A DNA stretch of 23,447 bases, taken from assembly GCA_002502625.1 (NCBI GenBank), contig DAPV01000009.1, positions 1 through 23,447 of the forward strand, given 5' to 3'. Within the stretch, counting starts at the first letter, position 1, and the number at the start of each line of letters is the position of its first letter. The position numbers and the translations under genes were made by a program. This DNA is from Euryarchaeota archaeon UBA125 (GTDB taxonomy: Archaea; Thermoplasmatota; Poseidoniia; Poseidoniales; Thalassarchaeaceae). The notes beneath the pieces are model-generated. The model made no database searches, had not been told where the DNA came from, and saw nothing but the letters and a program-made list of their open reading frames with translations. Of this stretch, positions 1 to 8,801 are shown one piece after another.

Positions 1-1566
1 ATCGTTGAAGAATCTGAAAAATATACCAATCTCGATGAATATCAATCAAAGTTCAATGATGAAGGTGTAGCTATTGGTCGTTCTACTGATCCACTTATCG
101 CAGATACTGATTATGATGGACTAATTGATGGAATTGAAGTAATTGGTTGGAATATATTAGTTGTTGAGAAGGGCGTAGTTGAAATTAGAGTTACATCCGA
201 TCCACGAGCCATAGATACTGATGATGATGGATTAACGGACGCAGATGAATATTACATACATGCTACTAACGCATCTAATGAAGACACAGATTCTGATGGA
301 TTACATGACAGAGTAGAGGTAATAGACGGACATCAAATGACATACAATGGTATTCTTTACGAGTACACTACTAATGCATCCATGTTTGATACAGACAATG
401 ATGGATTAGCAGATGGTGAAGAAGTCGTAGATGGTGAGGATACGTATGTCACTCATGCAAATAATTCAGATACTGATGATGATGGGCTAAATGATGGCGC
501 AGAGACATTATTTGTACCACGGCCATGGCAAGCAATGACTAATCCGAAGAATAATGATACAGATGGAGATGGTCAACCTGATGGTTGGGAAATGCAAGTT
601 ACTAGTACAATGGATAATAAGAAAACTCACTCATTATGGGTTACCACACGTAATTGGCTACCACCTGGATGTGAAGTAATGTCAGAGTGCGGAAAGGGTC
701 CAGGTGGATGGCTATGGGATAACTTCAGAACCGGATTCCAATCAGGTGGCGATAGTGATGGAGATGGTCAACCTGATCCTAAATATTTTGTTAGCGAAAT
801 GAATCTAAGTGGATTTGATGTACCTGAAAATGGTCGTTGGGCACTTAACCCTGCTGAAAATTCACCTGCTGATCGATTATTTGATATTGACAACGATTCA
901 CTCCTCAATACACAAGAAGTTCCAGATAGATGGGATACAAACCCGGTTAACGATGATTCTGATGGGGATCGTCTACCTGATGGTTGGGAAACTGCAGCAA
1001 CAGAACGTGCTCTCAATGAAGGACTCGTTGACAATATGTCGTTGGAGTTAATTGGAGCTCGCGGTCCTTTAGATCCACGTATGCCTGATTCAGACTTAGA
1101 TGGTATTTTAGATGGTGATGAAGACTTTGATAATGACGGATTAAACCGAACTGGATTGATGAATCGATATTGTCCATCTTGGAATGGGGGTACTGGAACA
1201 TGCCATATTGACCCTAATAGTCCAGTAGGAGTAAGTTTCTATGATGATTTAGAGAACTATACCAATTATGAAGAGTTCCAAAATGGTACCTCACCTGTAT
1301 ACAACGATTCAGACATGTGTAATGGAGAGCGATGCCCAGATGGTCTATTAGATGGTTATGAGGTATTCCATAAAGACTCAGACGGTGATACCATGTGGGA
1401 TGGATGGGAATACTATTTCTCCTTCGATCCTATGGATCCAAGCGATGCAAATATTGACAGTGATGGAGATGGAATAAGTAATCGGTGCGAATGTGATTAT
1501 GATTCTAATCCTAAAGACAGTAGTTCATTCCCTAAACAGGGAGAAATCTGTGATGATTTCGCATAA
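1..1566 (+). CDS. Secreted calcium-binding repeat protein (5' truncated by window)
   Basis: The frame is open from base 1 to the TAA at 1564-1566, so the 5' end lies outside the window and 521 residues are visible. The protein carries many acidic DxDxDGxxD calcium-binding repeats (thrombospondin type 3-like), for example from 103, 214, 286, 388, 472, 556, 952, 1087 and 1456. They alternate with longer inserts containing Trp and paired Cys. The segment around 103-160 (DTDYDGLIDGIEVIGW) followed by a TSDP turn resembles the calcium-binding module of clostridial/anthrax binary-toxin B components, a module also found in environmental surface proteins. A 21-base stretch recurs nearly exactly near 557 and 758, suggesting internal duplication. 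I infer an extracellular, calcium-stabilised surface or adhesion protein. No catalytic domain is visible in the part present, and the true N-terminus is unknown. Confidence 0.85.
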   Translation: MVEESEKYTNLDEYQSKFNDEGVAIGRSTDPLIADTDYDGLIDGIEVIGWNILVVEKGVVEIRVTSDPRAIDTDDDGLTDADEYYIHATNASNEDTDSDGLHDRVEVIDGHQMTYNGILYEYTTNASMFDTDNDGLADGEEVVDGEDTYVTHANNSDTDDDGLNDGAETLFVPRPWQAMTNPKNNDTDGDGQPDGWEMQVTSTMDNKKTHSLWVTTRNWLPPGCEVMSECGKGPGGWLWDNFRTGFQSGGDSDGDGQPDPKYFVSEMNLSGFDVPENGRWALNPAENSPADRLFDIDNDSLLNTQEVPDRWDTNPVNDDSDGDRLPDGWETAATERALNEGLVDNMSLELIGARGPLDPRMPDSDLDGILDGDEDFDNDGLNRTGLMNRYCPSWNGGTGTCHIDPNSPVGVSFYDDLENYTNYEEFQNGTSPVYNDSDMCNGERCPDGLLDGYEVFHKDSDGDTMWDGWEYYFSFDPMDPSDANIDSDGDGISNRCECDYDSNPKDSSSFPKQGEICDDFA

Positions 1567-1615
1567 TCGAACATATCGAAGCAATTGTTATTGCCATAAT
1601 ATACTAACGTAGCAT

Positions 1616-3151
1616 GTGAGTAACAGGTTATCGTTCATTATTCTGGCGACTTTGTTCGTTTCAATGATGCCATTATATGATGATAATTTAAATGATTACT
1701 ATCAATATCATTCATCTAACGATTCACTAATCATGATAGATGACGGATATGTTCAGAATTTCACACAATCAGGTAATCTAACAGTATCTATTAACTGGAT
1801 CCCGTCTAATAATACAAATATTTCATATTCTGTCATAGATAATCAAATAATCAGGTATTCAGGAACAATTGACGTTATTGATTCTGTTTCATCATATAAA
1901 ATTCCTGTTCATCATCATATAATTAGCCCATGCATCTGTGTTATTGAAATTCAAATTATTACAGATTCAAGTGTTTTATTTATGGAAAGAGTATTAGTTA
2001 ATGCCTTTGATACTACTACGACTGATAATTACAATATTGTTTCGATAACTTCCAATGAATTAATTGCAACAGAAATATTTCAATTTGAAAGTGCGGTATT
2101 AATACCAGATACTATTGATTCATTTTATCTAAAATCGACAATTATAAATGAAAACTTGGAAGGTTGTTTGTATGGTACAATTTCTAAAAATATCATTGAT
2201 GTAGAAAATATGAGTGGAATTACTGAAGAATATTCAATATCCACTATTGCTAACGGTAAGATCAGTTTACAATATAATTTGTCATCATTTGATGATGGAT
2301 GGATTTCAATATATATTGAGATAGGAAATGGAAATAATTGGAGTAATGAGATTGGTTGCATCACAACTAAACTTGATCTTGAACCACCAATAATTACCAT
2401 AGATGCACCTGTTGAAATTGATGAAAAAATTGGATTATTGATTTTAGATTCTACATCAACATTTGATCCTCATTGGGGTAGAGATAATTTGCAATATTTT
2501 TGGACATATCAACAAATTGATGACCCATATTCAATTCCAGTTACTATAGTCGGTGATAATACAGGAATATTTACGTTTGATGCAAGTAATTCTGGTATAT
2601 ATCAATTCAATCTGTCTGTTATTGATATGGCATCACATTCTAGTAGTCAATCAATTACAATCAATATACTAAATATTAGGCCACAAGCTAACATGAGAAT
2701 AGACTCTGTTCCAGTAACAGATGGTCAAGTAATTCGATTAACAAATCAACAAAGTTGGAATGTTGATGCGACGTATACGTACGATACAAGAAATGATATT
2801 GATAATTTAACATACACTTGGTTCTTAGATGGAAATCCAATAATGTCTGGTATAGAAAGAGTACTTACACGACCCGTAAATGATAATCAAATGCATGAGT
2901 TGACATTAATGGTCGAAGACAATGATGGGGCAGTTGATTGGGTAACTGTATCTATCGGTATTGCTGGTACACCATCAGATCCAAATGAAACTTCAGCATC
3001 AATTAAAATCGTTGCTACAATTTTAGTATTAATATTAATGTGTACAATACTAGTATTCTTCATTATATCAGGTCGTAATGGTAAAACTCCTAGTATTCGT
3101 CAGTGGTCTACTACTACAGAAGAAACCACAGAATCAAGAACACATGACTAG
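1616..3151 (+). CDS. Membrane-anchored Ig/PKD-like extracellular protein
   Basis: This is a 511-residue protein starting at GTG 1616, where the sequence reads ATGTGAG; the ATG two bases earlier meets an immediate stop. An N-terminal hydrophobic segment (residues 5-21) looks like a signal peptide or anchor. A strong transmembrane helix lies at about 463-485, followed by a short polar tail of about 26 residues. The region between is rich in Asn, Ser, Thr and Ile and beta-like. At about 255-350 and 355-455 it contains two Ig/PKD-type domains, including motifs such as YFWTYQQID and LTYTWFLDG. The topology suggests an ectodomain outside the cell with a C-terminal anchor. It lies 49 bp downstream of the calcium-repeat protein on the same strand, so the two may be expressed together. 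No enzyme motif was recognised; adhesion or ligand binding is only an inference. Confidence 0.75.
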   Translation: MSNRLSFIILATLFVSMMPLYDDNLNDYYQYHSSNDSLIMIDDGYVQNFTQSGNLTVSINWIPSNNTNISYSVIDNQIIRYSGTIDVIDSVSSYKIPVHHHIISPCICVIEIQIITDSSVLFMERVLVNAFDTTTTDNYNIVSITSNELIATEIFQFESAVLIPDTIDSFYLKSTIINENLEGCLYGTISKNIIDVENMSGITEEYSISTIANGKISLQYNLSSFDDGWISIYIEIGNGNNWSNEIGCITTKLDLEPPIITIDAPVEIDEKIGLLILDSTSTFDPHWGRDNLQYFWTYQQIDDPYSIPVTIVGDNTGIFTFDASNSGIYQFNLSVIDMASHSSSQSITINILNIRPQANMRIDSVPVTDGQVIRLTNQQSWNVDATYTYDTRNDIDNLTYTWFLDGNPIMSGIERVLTRPVNDNQMHELTLMVEDNDGAVDWVTVSIGIAGTPSDPNETSASIKIVATILVLILMCTILVFFIISGRNGKTPSIRQWSTTTEETTESRTHD

Positions 3152-3162
3152 TGCAATCAAAT

Positions 3163-3167
3163 GGTGA
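3163..3167 (+). promoter_or_regulatory. Shine-Dalgarno site deciding the pepP start
   Basis: GGTGA matches the anti-Shine-Dalgarno of archaeal 16S rRNA and lies 4 nt before ATG 3172. It supports that start over the GTG at 3151. Confidence 0.6.
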
Positions 3168-3171
3168 GGAC

Positions 3172-4479
3172 ATGAATCTTCCATTTTCACATCAAGAATA
3201 TTATGATAGACAATCATCATTCCTAGATCAGTTGCCTGTTGGTTCAGTCGTAATAATTCCCACAAATACAAAGAAGTGTAGATCAAATGATACTAATTTC
3301 CCATTCCGAGCTAATTCGTATATGCTATACCTTTCTGGTTGGGATCATCCTGGTGGAATATGGGTGGCTGATAATCTCGATTCTACATGGAAAACATCAT
3401 TGTACGTTAGAGACAACGATACTAAATCAGAAATTTGGGAAGGCAGAATATTAGGTCCTGATTTTGTCTCTAAAAATATGCCTGTAGATAGTGGATTTAG
3501 TATTAATTCGTTTGATGAAGATTTTATACAATATATTCACAATGATAATTTTAATTATATCTATTCAATAGGTGGAGTAGATGAACACATTGATCAATTG
3601 ATTTCCGATAATAATGTTGTTAAATTAGATGCTCGTAATTTCCTTGACAAACTTAGAGTTAATAAATCCGATAATGAGATTGAAATTATGAAAAAATCAG
3701 CTGAGTTAGCGTCTCAAGCTCACATATTAGCAATGAAATCAGGTAATTCTGATGTTAGTGAATGTCATTTACAATCCATTATTGAAGGTTATTTCATTTC
3801 TAATCATAGTCGCTGGGCGTATCCATCAATTGTAGGTGGAGGCGATAATGCTACGATATTACATTATTCAGTAAATCAAGATGACATTAAGGATGGTGAA
3901 TTAGTGTTGATCGATGCTGGATGTGAAATCGAAGGTTATGCCTCGGATATTACTCGAACATGGCCTGTTAATGGAATATTTACCGATGCTCAGAGAGAAA
4001 TATACGAATTAGTTCTTGCTGCGGAAAAAGCTGCAATACAGGCTTGTCAAGTCGGAGCACCATGGAACTCTTTTCATGAAGCTGCATCTAATGTATTAGC
4101 TCAGGGATTAATCGATTTAGGTATTCTAGATTGTACATTAAATGAAGCGTTGGGTGATGATTACAATGGGCCATATCGGAACTACTTCATGCATGGTACC
4201 GGACATCTTCTCGGTCTTGATGTTCATGACGTAGGTGGCGGTAGACAAGGTGATGATGTCCCGAGCCCTGTTTTTTCCAGTGGAATGATTCTTACTGTAG
4301 AACCAGGTTTATATTTTGCTAGTTGGAGAACTGACGTATCCATTCCTGAAAGATATTCTGGTATAGGAGTTCGTATCGAAGATAATATACTAATCACTGA
4401 TAATGGTCCTATAGTTTTGACATCTTCATGTCCGAAGGAAATCGATGATATAGAAGCAATAATCGGAACAGGTGAATAA
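3172..4479 (+). CDS. pepP: Xaa-Pro aminopeptidase (M24B, PepP)
   Basis: Removes N-terminal residues preceding proline, a late step in peptide breakdown. The protein aligns by eye along its whole length with E. coli PepP: an N-terminal domain, then a pita-bread catalytic domain. The five dinuclear-metal ligands are visible. Counting from the upstream GTG at 3151 they are Asp255 and Asp266 (LVLIDAGCE...SDITRTWPVNG), His352 (MHGTGHLLGLDVHD), Glu384 (TVEPGLY) and Glu410 (GVRIEDN); subtract 7 for the ATG start. I chose ATG 3172 because a GGTGA Shine-Dalgarno element sits at 3163-3167, whereas the GTG at 3151 shares a base with the previous stop codon. The length is normal for PepP. There is no signal peptide, so it is cytoplasmic. 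Its last 8 bases overlap the radical-SAM gene, implying translational coupling, although no metabolic link is obvious. Confidence 0.95.
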   Translation: MNLPFSHQEYYDRQSSFLDQLPVGSVVIIPTNTKKCRSNDTNFPFRANSYMLYLSGWDHPGGIWVADNLDSTWKTSLYVRDNDTKSEIWEGRILGPDFVSKNMPVDSGFSINSFDEDFIQYIHNDNFNYIYSIGGVDEHIDQLISDNNVVKLDARNFLDKLRVNKSDNEIEIMKKSAELASQAHILAMKSGNSDVSECHLQSIIEGYFISNHSRWAYPSIVGGGDNATILHYSVNQDDIKDGELVLIDAGCEIEGYASDITRTWPVNGIFTDAQREIYELVLAAEKAAIQACQVGAPWNSFHEAASNVLAQGLIDLGILDCTLNEALGDDYNGPYRNYFMHGTGHLLGLDVHDVGGGRQGDDVPSPVFSSGMILTVEPGLYFASWRTDVSIPERYSGIGVRIEDNILITDNGPIVLTSSCPKEIDDIEAIIGTGE

Positions 4480-5650
4480 TTTGTCAAATTGGAAATATAT
4501 AATCGACAAAATCGTAGTCGATGGTCGTCATGAATCCATTAGTGTTGATGAATGTCTAGATTTGTATCTTAATGCTCCACAGCCTGCATTATCTAAAGTA
4601 GCTAGAATCGTTAGACAAATACATAATCCTGGAAACCATGTTACCTATTTGGTTGATAGGAACGTCAATTATACGAATGTATGCACAATAAATTGTCAAT
4701 TTTGCTCTTTCTATAGGCCACCTGGACATAAAGATACATACACTCAATCAAATGAACAAATATCTGCTAGAATTCGTGAATTAGAAGAAATTGGTGGATC
4801 TAGAGTCCTAATGCAGGGTGGTGTTAATCCAGATTTACCAATGTCTTACTATACAGATTTATTGAAATATCTCCGACATAATCACCCTACAATTGATCTG
4901 GATTGCTTTAGTCCTATTGAAATCGAAGGAATCTCTGATGTTACTGGATTGAGTACTAGTGATGTATTATCTCAGTTAATGAAAGCAGGTTTACATGGAT
5001 TACCAGGTGGAGGAGCGGAAATGTTGGTAGATGAAGTTAGATTAGATATTTCACCGAAGAAGGGTAGCGCTGATAATTGGTTAAAGGTAATGGGTGAAGC
5101 GCAAAATCACGGTTTAACAACATCCGCAACTTGTGTATTTGGTTTTGGTGAAGAACCTATTCATCGAATTGAACATATGCAAAGAATCAGAGAACTTCAG
5201 AATACTTCACTTGCACGAAATGGAATTGGATTTACCTCATTTATTTCATGGCCTGTACAGTTAGAAAATAACTCATTTGGTCGTCGTAATAGAGGGGCTA
5301 ATAGATTAGAATTAGGAGCTGGTCCAGTTGAATATCTAAGACAATTGTCTATATCTAGGATTTTTATGAATAATATTCCACATATACAAGCATCTTGGCC
5401 TACAATGGGTATAGATGTTTCACAAATTGCACTAGAATCTGGTGCAGACGATATTGGATCTACAATGATGGAAGAAAATGTTGTTAGCGCATCTGGTACA
5501 ACGAAGGTTCTCTCAAGTGAATCAGAATTACAAAGAGCAATAATGCGATCAGGTTTTACACCTGTTAAGAGAGATAGTGATTATAATCACCTTGATACAA
5601 CATTATCAGAATATGAAGAAATGGTCACACCTGTCCCAGTTAAGTCCTAA
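4472..5650 (+). CDS. mqnC: Radical-SAM cyclic dehypoxanthinyl futalosine synthase-like (MqnC/CofH family)
   Basis: A 392-residue radical SAM enzyme. The iron-sulfur/SAM motif CxxxCxxC is at Cys71, Cys75 and Cys78 (CTINCQFC). It is preceded by DRNVNYTNV and followed by FYRPPGHKDTY, then LMQGGVNPDLP, FSPIEIEGIS, LPGGGAEMLVDEVR and ISPKK, all hallmarks of the MqnC/MqnE/CofH family. The PGGGAEML and RIEHMQRIRELQ segments look closest to MqnC, which forms cyclic dehypoxanthinyl futalosine in the futalosine route to menaquinone. CofH (F420 cofactor synthesis) is the main alternative. The GTG start at 4472 overlaps the end of pepP, giving translational coupling; TTG at 4481 is possible. The stop overlaps the convergent lipoprotein gene by 11 bp (5640-5650). 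A menaquinone role would fit the quinone-dependent PyrD encoded nearby. Confidence 0.85.
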   Translation: MNNLSNWKYIIDKIVVDGRHESISVDECLDLYLNAPQPALSKVARIVRQIHNPGNHVTYLVDRNVNYTNVCTINCQFCSFYRPPGHKDTYTQSNEQISARIRELEEIGGSRVLMQGGVNPDLPMSYYTDLLKYLRHNHPTIDLDCFSPIEIEGISDVTGLSTSDVLSQLMKAGLHGLPGGGAEMLVDEVRLDISPKKGSADNWLKVMGEAQNHGLTTSATCVFGFGEEPIHRIEHMQRIRELQNTSLARNGIGFTSFISWPVQLENNSFGRRNRGANRLELGAGPVEYLRQLSISRIFMNNIPHIQASWPTMGIDVSQIALESGADDIGSTMMEENVVSASGTTKVLSSESELQRAIMRSGFTPVKRDSDYNHLDTTLSEYEEMVTPVPVKS

Positions 5651-8600
5651 ATGGAATATGATACGTCATTTCGGGTTTAGCTGTAATCATACCTTGATTA
5701 TCAACTGATGAATCGTATAATGTGAAAGATCCAGAATTATCGCTCGTAGTGTTGTGTTCGTATACAATCCATACTGTCCCAACAATGTACGGATTGTTCG
5801 AAGTTTCTTGGTATTGAGCACCATTAAACAGACCCTGATAGAGAAGTTCATTTGTACCAGTTGGATTAATCCAATGAGTGATGTCATAAATCCATAATTT
5901 AACATCAAGGCCTGCACACCATCCAGCACGTCCGTATGGCCAACTTCCTAATTGATTAGCTACAGTTCCTTGATCAGTTGTTTTCTGACATCCTTCTTGA
6001 TCTGTATTAGAACTCGAGTTTTGTGTCATTGGGTGATCCTCAGTAATATCATATCCATTCATTGAATATCGGTGCTCATGATTGCAGAATTCTGCACAAT
6101 TATTAGGGTCATTACCGAAACCATGCCCAGTAATAGCAGCAACTATACTGACTGAATGCCATGAACTAGTATCTACATTATGACGTCTATCATTACTAGA
6201 TTCGTTGTTGTAGTTTGAATTGAACTTAACATTATTGATGTTGAATGCCAACTCGCCTCTTACAGGGCGTGAATCATCTTCTCCCCATGAGGAGAACATC
6301 AGGGTAATTACGAGATTACCACCTTCGGCTCCCGAATATCTGAATCGTTGATCTCCACCGTCAAGGAACATGAATAGATACGGCGAGATATCACTTGTCC
6401 ATTGACCTTCACGACCGTATGTAGTGATATATCGGACTACTTCAGTACCACAAGAGTTCGAGGTTGTGTTTTGACATAGACTGAATTTCTGTAGACGATC
6501 CCATTCGTGGCAACCACTAAACCTGTCAGTAGTGCCATCTCCATCATCGTCAATCCCATAGCGATCACGACGGTCAGTGCAACGATGTTCATGATGAACC
6601 TCAAGAGTATCGAAACGATCCATTATGATAGATTCTGGCAATGTGGCATTCATGTATGAATAAAATCCTCCAGTAGCCGAATAATCCCAACCACCTCTAT
6701 GTCTTTCACCTGACCATACATCAACGGTGGTAATACCTGGGTCATGAGGTCTAAGTTGTGTAGTGAATTCAGAGTTCCACATTTGTGGCTCATTTGCAAT
6801 ATAATGGAATCTATAACAACAACTATTCCCTTGACTCCAATCAAGCAGATTACCAATCTGTCTCCATCTTTGAAATCTATCTATGCCATAATAAAATGTA
6901 CTCCATTCATTGATAATATCCCCTAGACTACCACCAGATGTTGACGCTCGCTGATTCATGTACAGTATACGACTATTCCATGAATCACGTGTTTCCTGAT
7001 TTTGACCTGATAACCAATTCTGAACTCTACTTTCCATTGAACTCATGTCTGATGCATAATCACTATCAAACGATCCAAAAATTATGATTGTATTATCAGG
7101 GATATTGGATAATAGCTGACCAACATCCTGGTTCCATAAACTTGACATGTAGGAATTTGATTTGTAATTGAAGATAAACAAATGAGTATGTTCACCGGTC
7201 CATGAAGAAGATAAACTGTAGCTTCCTGAAGTAGTTGATATAGTAAAATCACCAGCTGTGCCAAATGCATTTGATTGATATGGACCAGAATTCCAATCAA
7301 TTGATTTCTGAACTATTGCACATCCATCTTCATCAATTGTCCATCGCTCTGGACTATTAGGACATGAATCAACATTAGAATACACTCCATCTGAATCAAT
7401 ATCTGCACAACCATCATCATTGATTTGATAGATATACTGTGTTGGTGTATCACGGCATACGTCTTGCGAATCTACTATTCCGTCTCCATCGGTATCTCGT
7501 TGATCATCATCACATCCGTTTATGTCAATGGTGAGTGATCCAAGAGTTGTATATTCACATTGATCAACCACATCAGGAATAGAATCACTATCATCATCAG
7601 TATCTTCGTCAATATCCCTACATCCATCAGAATCATAGTCAGTAAGATTTGTTGGATTCCACTGTACAATTCCTTTGGGACATTCATCTAATGAATCATT
7701 ATATCCATCATTATCGTCATCATTATCTTCGGTAGTATCATTACAACCGTCATTATCATGGTCTGTAATACCAGATGAAATAAATGATTCAGATAAACAT
7801 AAATCATAATCATCAGAAATAGTATCACCATCATCATCTGTATCTTCAGAACTATCTCTACATCCGTCTTGATCATAATCAAGTGTTTTATTTGATGAGT
7901 CCCAACCTACATCTCCGCGAATACATCGATCGTTTGCATCTAACTTACCATCATTATCATCATCATTGTCTTCAGTATAGTCGTAGCATCCATCCGAATC
8001 ATGATCAGTATTGGGGCTACTGGTGTACCCTGAGGTACTTTCACATTCGTCATTTGGGTCTAGAATCCCATCTTCATCGGTATCAGCTAGTGCAGGATCA
8101 TTAACAAATACAGGAATAGTAGTGCTTGCAATTTGATTTCGTCCACAATCAACATGTATGTTAATTTGAGTAGATTCTGAAAACTCAATAATGCCTTCAT
8201 ATTTCAACTGCCAATCATATGTCTTATTGAATATTAAATCTATAGGTGTGTCACTAATATTAGCGATGTAGGTACAATAATCAATATCAGGATGTTCTAT
8301 TGTAATGGAGAATATAGCTGATTTTCCAGGATTATCAAGTTGAAGATAATATGGAACTATTATTTCGGGAGTAATCAATTCAGGTGGTGATGTAGTAAAT
8401 TGCCATGTAGCATCTTTAGAATTATCATTTTCTCCTACAACAACTCGAATCGTATGATCTCCTTCTAATGTTTTATTGATAATTCTGCCAGTAGGCATGT
8501 CTCCATATGTTTCACCAGTAGCTACAATATTTCCGTCAAGATATATTGTATATGGATGAGAACCACCAGTAACAGAATACCATTGAATTGTAACAGTTAT

Positions 8601-8762
8601 ATCATCGTTAGTAGATGGAGTAGATGGGGATATGGATACCACAGGAACTGGGGGAGAATATACAATATCTACATCTTCAGTGTCTTGAGTATTATCGCTG
8701 CCAAAACATCCAGGAATCAACATTATCGACACGAGTAGTAGTGCAGTTATTTCTCGACCCAT
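5640..8762 (-). CDS. TSP3-repeat lipoprotein with PNGase F-like C-terminal half
   Basis: A 1040-residue exported lipoprotein. The hydrophobic leader ends in a lipobox (LIPGC) with Cys19 as the probable lipidation site. About residues 30-130 form an Ig/PKD-like domain, followed by a second beta-rich segment. Residues 227-481 are tandem thrombospondin type 3 calcium repeats with regularly spaced Cys. About 485-690 form a domain of unclear fold. From about 700 the sequence matches the peptide-N-glycosidase F / PHM-like double beta-sandwich: RYITTYGREGQW, then GHGFGNDPNNCAEFC (GHG at 879-881, Cys889, Cys893) and GRAGWCAGLDV (Cys949) before YDITHW. The family includes deglycosylating enzymes and uncharacterised eukaryotic relatives that share these CAEFC and GxxGWCxG motifs. 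I infer a surface-tethered glycoprotein-binding or glycoprotein-deglycosylating protein. Enzymatic activity is not proven, because catalytic residues of PNGase F could not be aligned by eye. Confidence 0.8.
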   Translation of the reverse strand: MGREITALLLVSIMLIPGCFGSDNTQDTEDVDIVYSPPVPVVSISPSTPSTNDDITVTIQWYSVTGGSHPYTIYLDGNIVATGETYGDMPTGRIINKTLEGDHTIRVVVGENDNSKDATWQFTTSPPELITPEIIVPYYLQLDNPGKSAIFSITIEHPDIDYCTYIANISDTPIDLIFNKTYDWQLKYEGIIEFSESTQINIHVDCGRNQIASTTIPVFVNDPALADTDEDGILDPNDECESTSGYTSSPNTDHDSDGCYDYTEDNDDDNDGKLDANDRCIRGDVGWDSSNKTLDYDQDGCRDSSEDTDDDGDTISDDYDLCLSESFISSGITDHDNDGCNDTTEDNDDDNDGYNDSLDECPKGIVQWNPTNLTDYDSDGCRDIDEDTDDDSDSIPDVVDQCEYTTLGSLTIDINGCDDDQRDTDGDGIVDSQDVCRDTPTQYIYQINDDGCADIDSDGVYSNVDSCPNSPERWTIDEDGCAIVQKSIDWNSGPYQSNAFGTAGDFTISTTSGSYSLSSSWTGEHTHLFIFNYKSNSYMSSLWNQDVGQLLSNIPDNTIIIFGSFDSDYASDMSSMESRVQNWLSGQNQETRDSWNSRILYMNQRASTSGGSLGDIINEWSTFYYGIDRFQRWRQIGNLLDWSQGNSCCYRFHYIANEPQMWNSEFTTQLRPHDPGITTVDVWSGERHRGGWDYSATGGFYSYMNATLPESIIMDRFDTLEVHHEHRCTDRRDRYGIDDDGDGTTDRFSGCHEWDRLQKFSLCQNTTSNSCGTEVVRYITTYGREGQWTSDISPYLFMFLDGGDQRFRYSGAEGGNLVITLMFSSWGEDDSRPVRGELAFNINNVKFNSNYNNESSNDRRHNVDTSSWHSVSIVAAITGHGFGNDPNNCAEFCNHEHRYSMNGYDITEDHPMTQNSSSNTDQEGCQKTTDQGTVANQLGSWPYGRAGWCAGLDVKLWIYDITHWINPTGTNELLYQGLFNGAQYQETSNNPYIVGTVWIVYEHNTTSDNSGSFTLYDSSVDNQGMITAKPEMTYHIPFRT

Positions 8763-8801
8763 GTTATGCCATGATGGGACAATGAATGAAGGTGTCTATC
8801 A

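Noticed and set aside
1581..1594. GCAAT-TGTT-ATTGC hairpin after the first gene, considered as a terminator
   Set aside because: The stem is only 5 bp and no T-tract follows.
1614..1619. ATGTGA (start-stop) overlapping the GTG start, also present at the M6 protease start
   Set aside because: Two cases are too few to separate from chance.
7688..7882. Repetitive ATCATC-rich tract considered as a DNA tandem repeat
   Set aside because: It is the reverse-strand coding of Asp/Asn-rich TSP3 repeats, not an independent repeat element.
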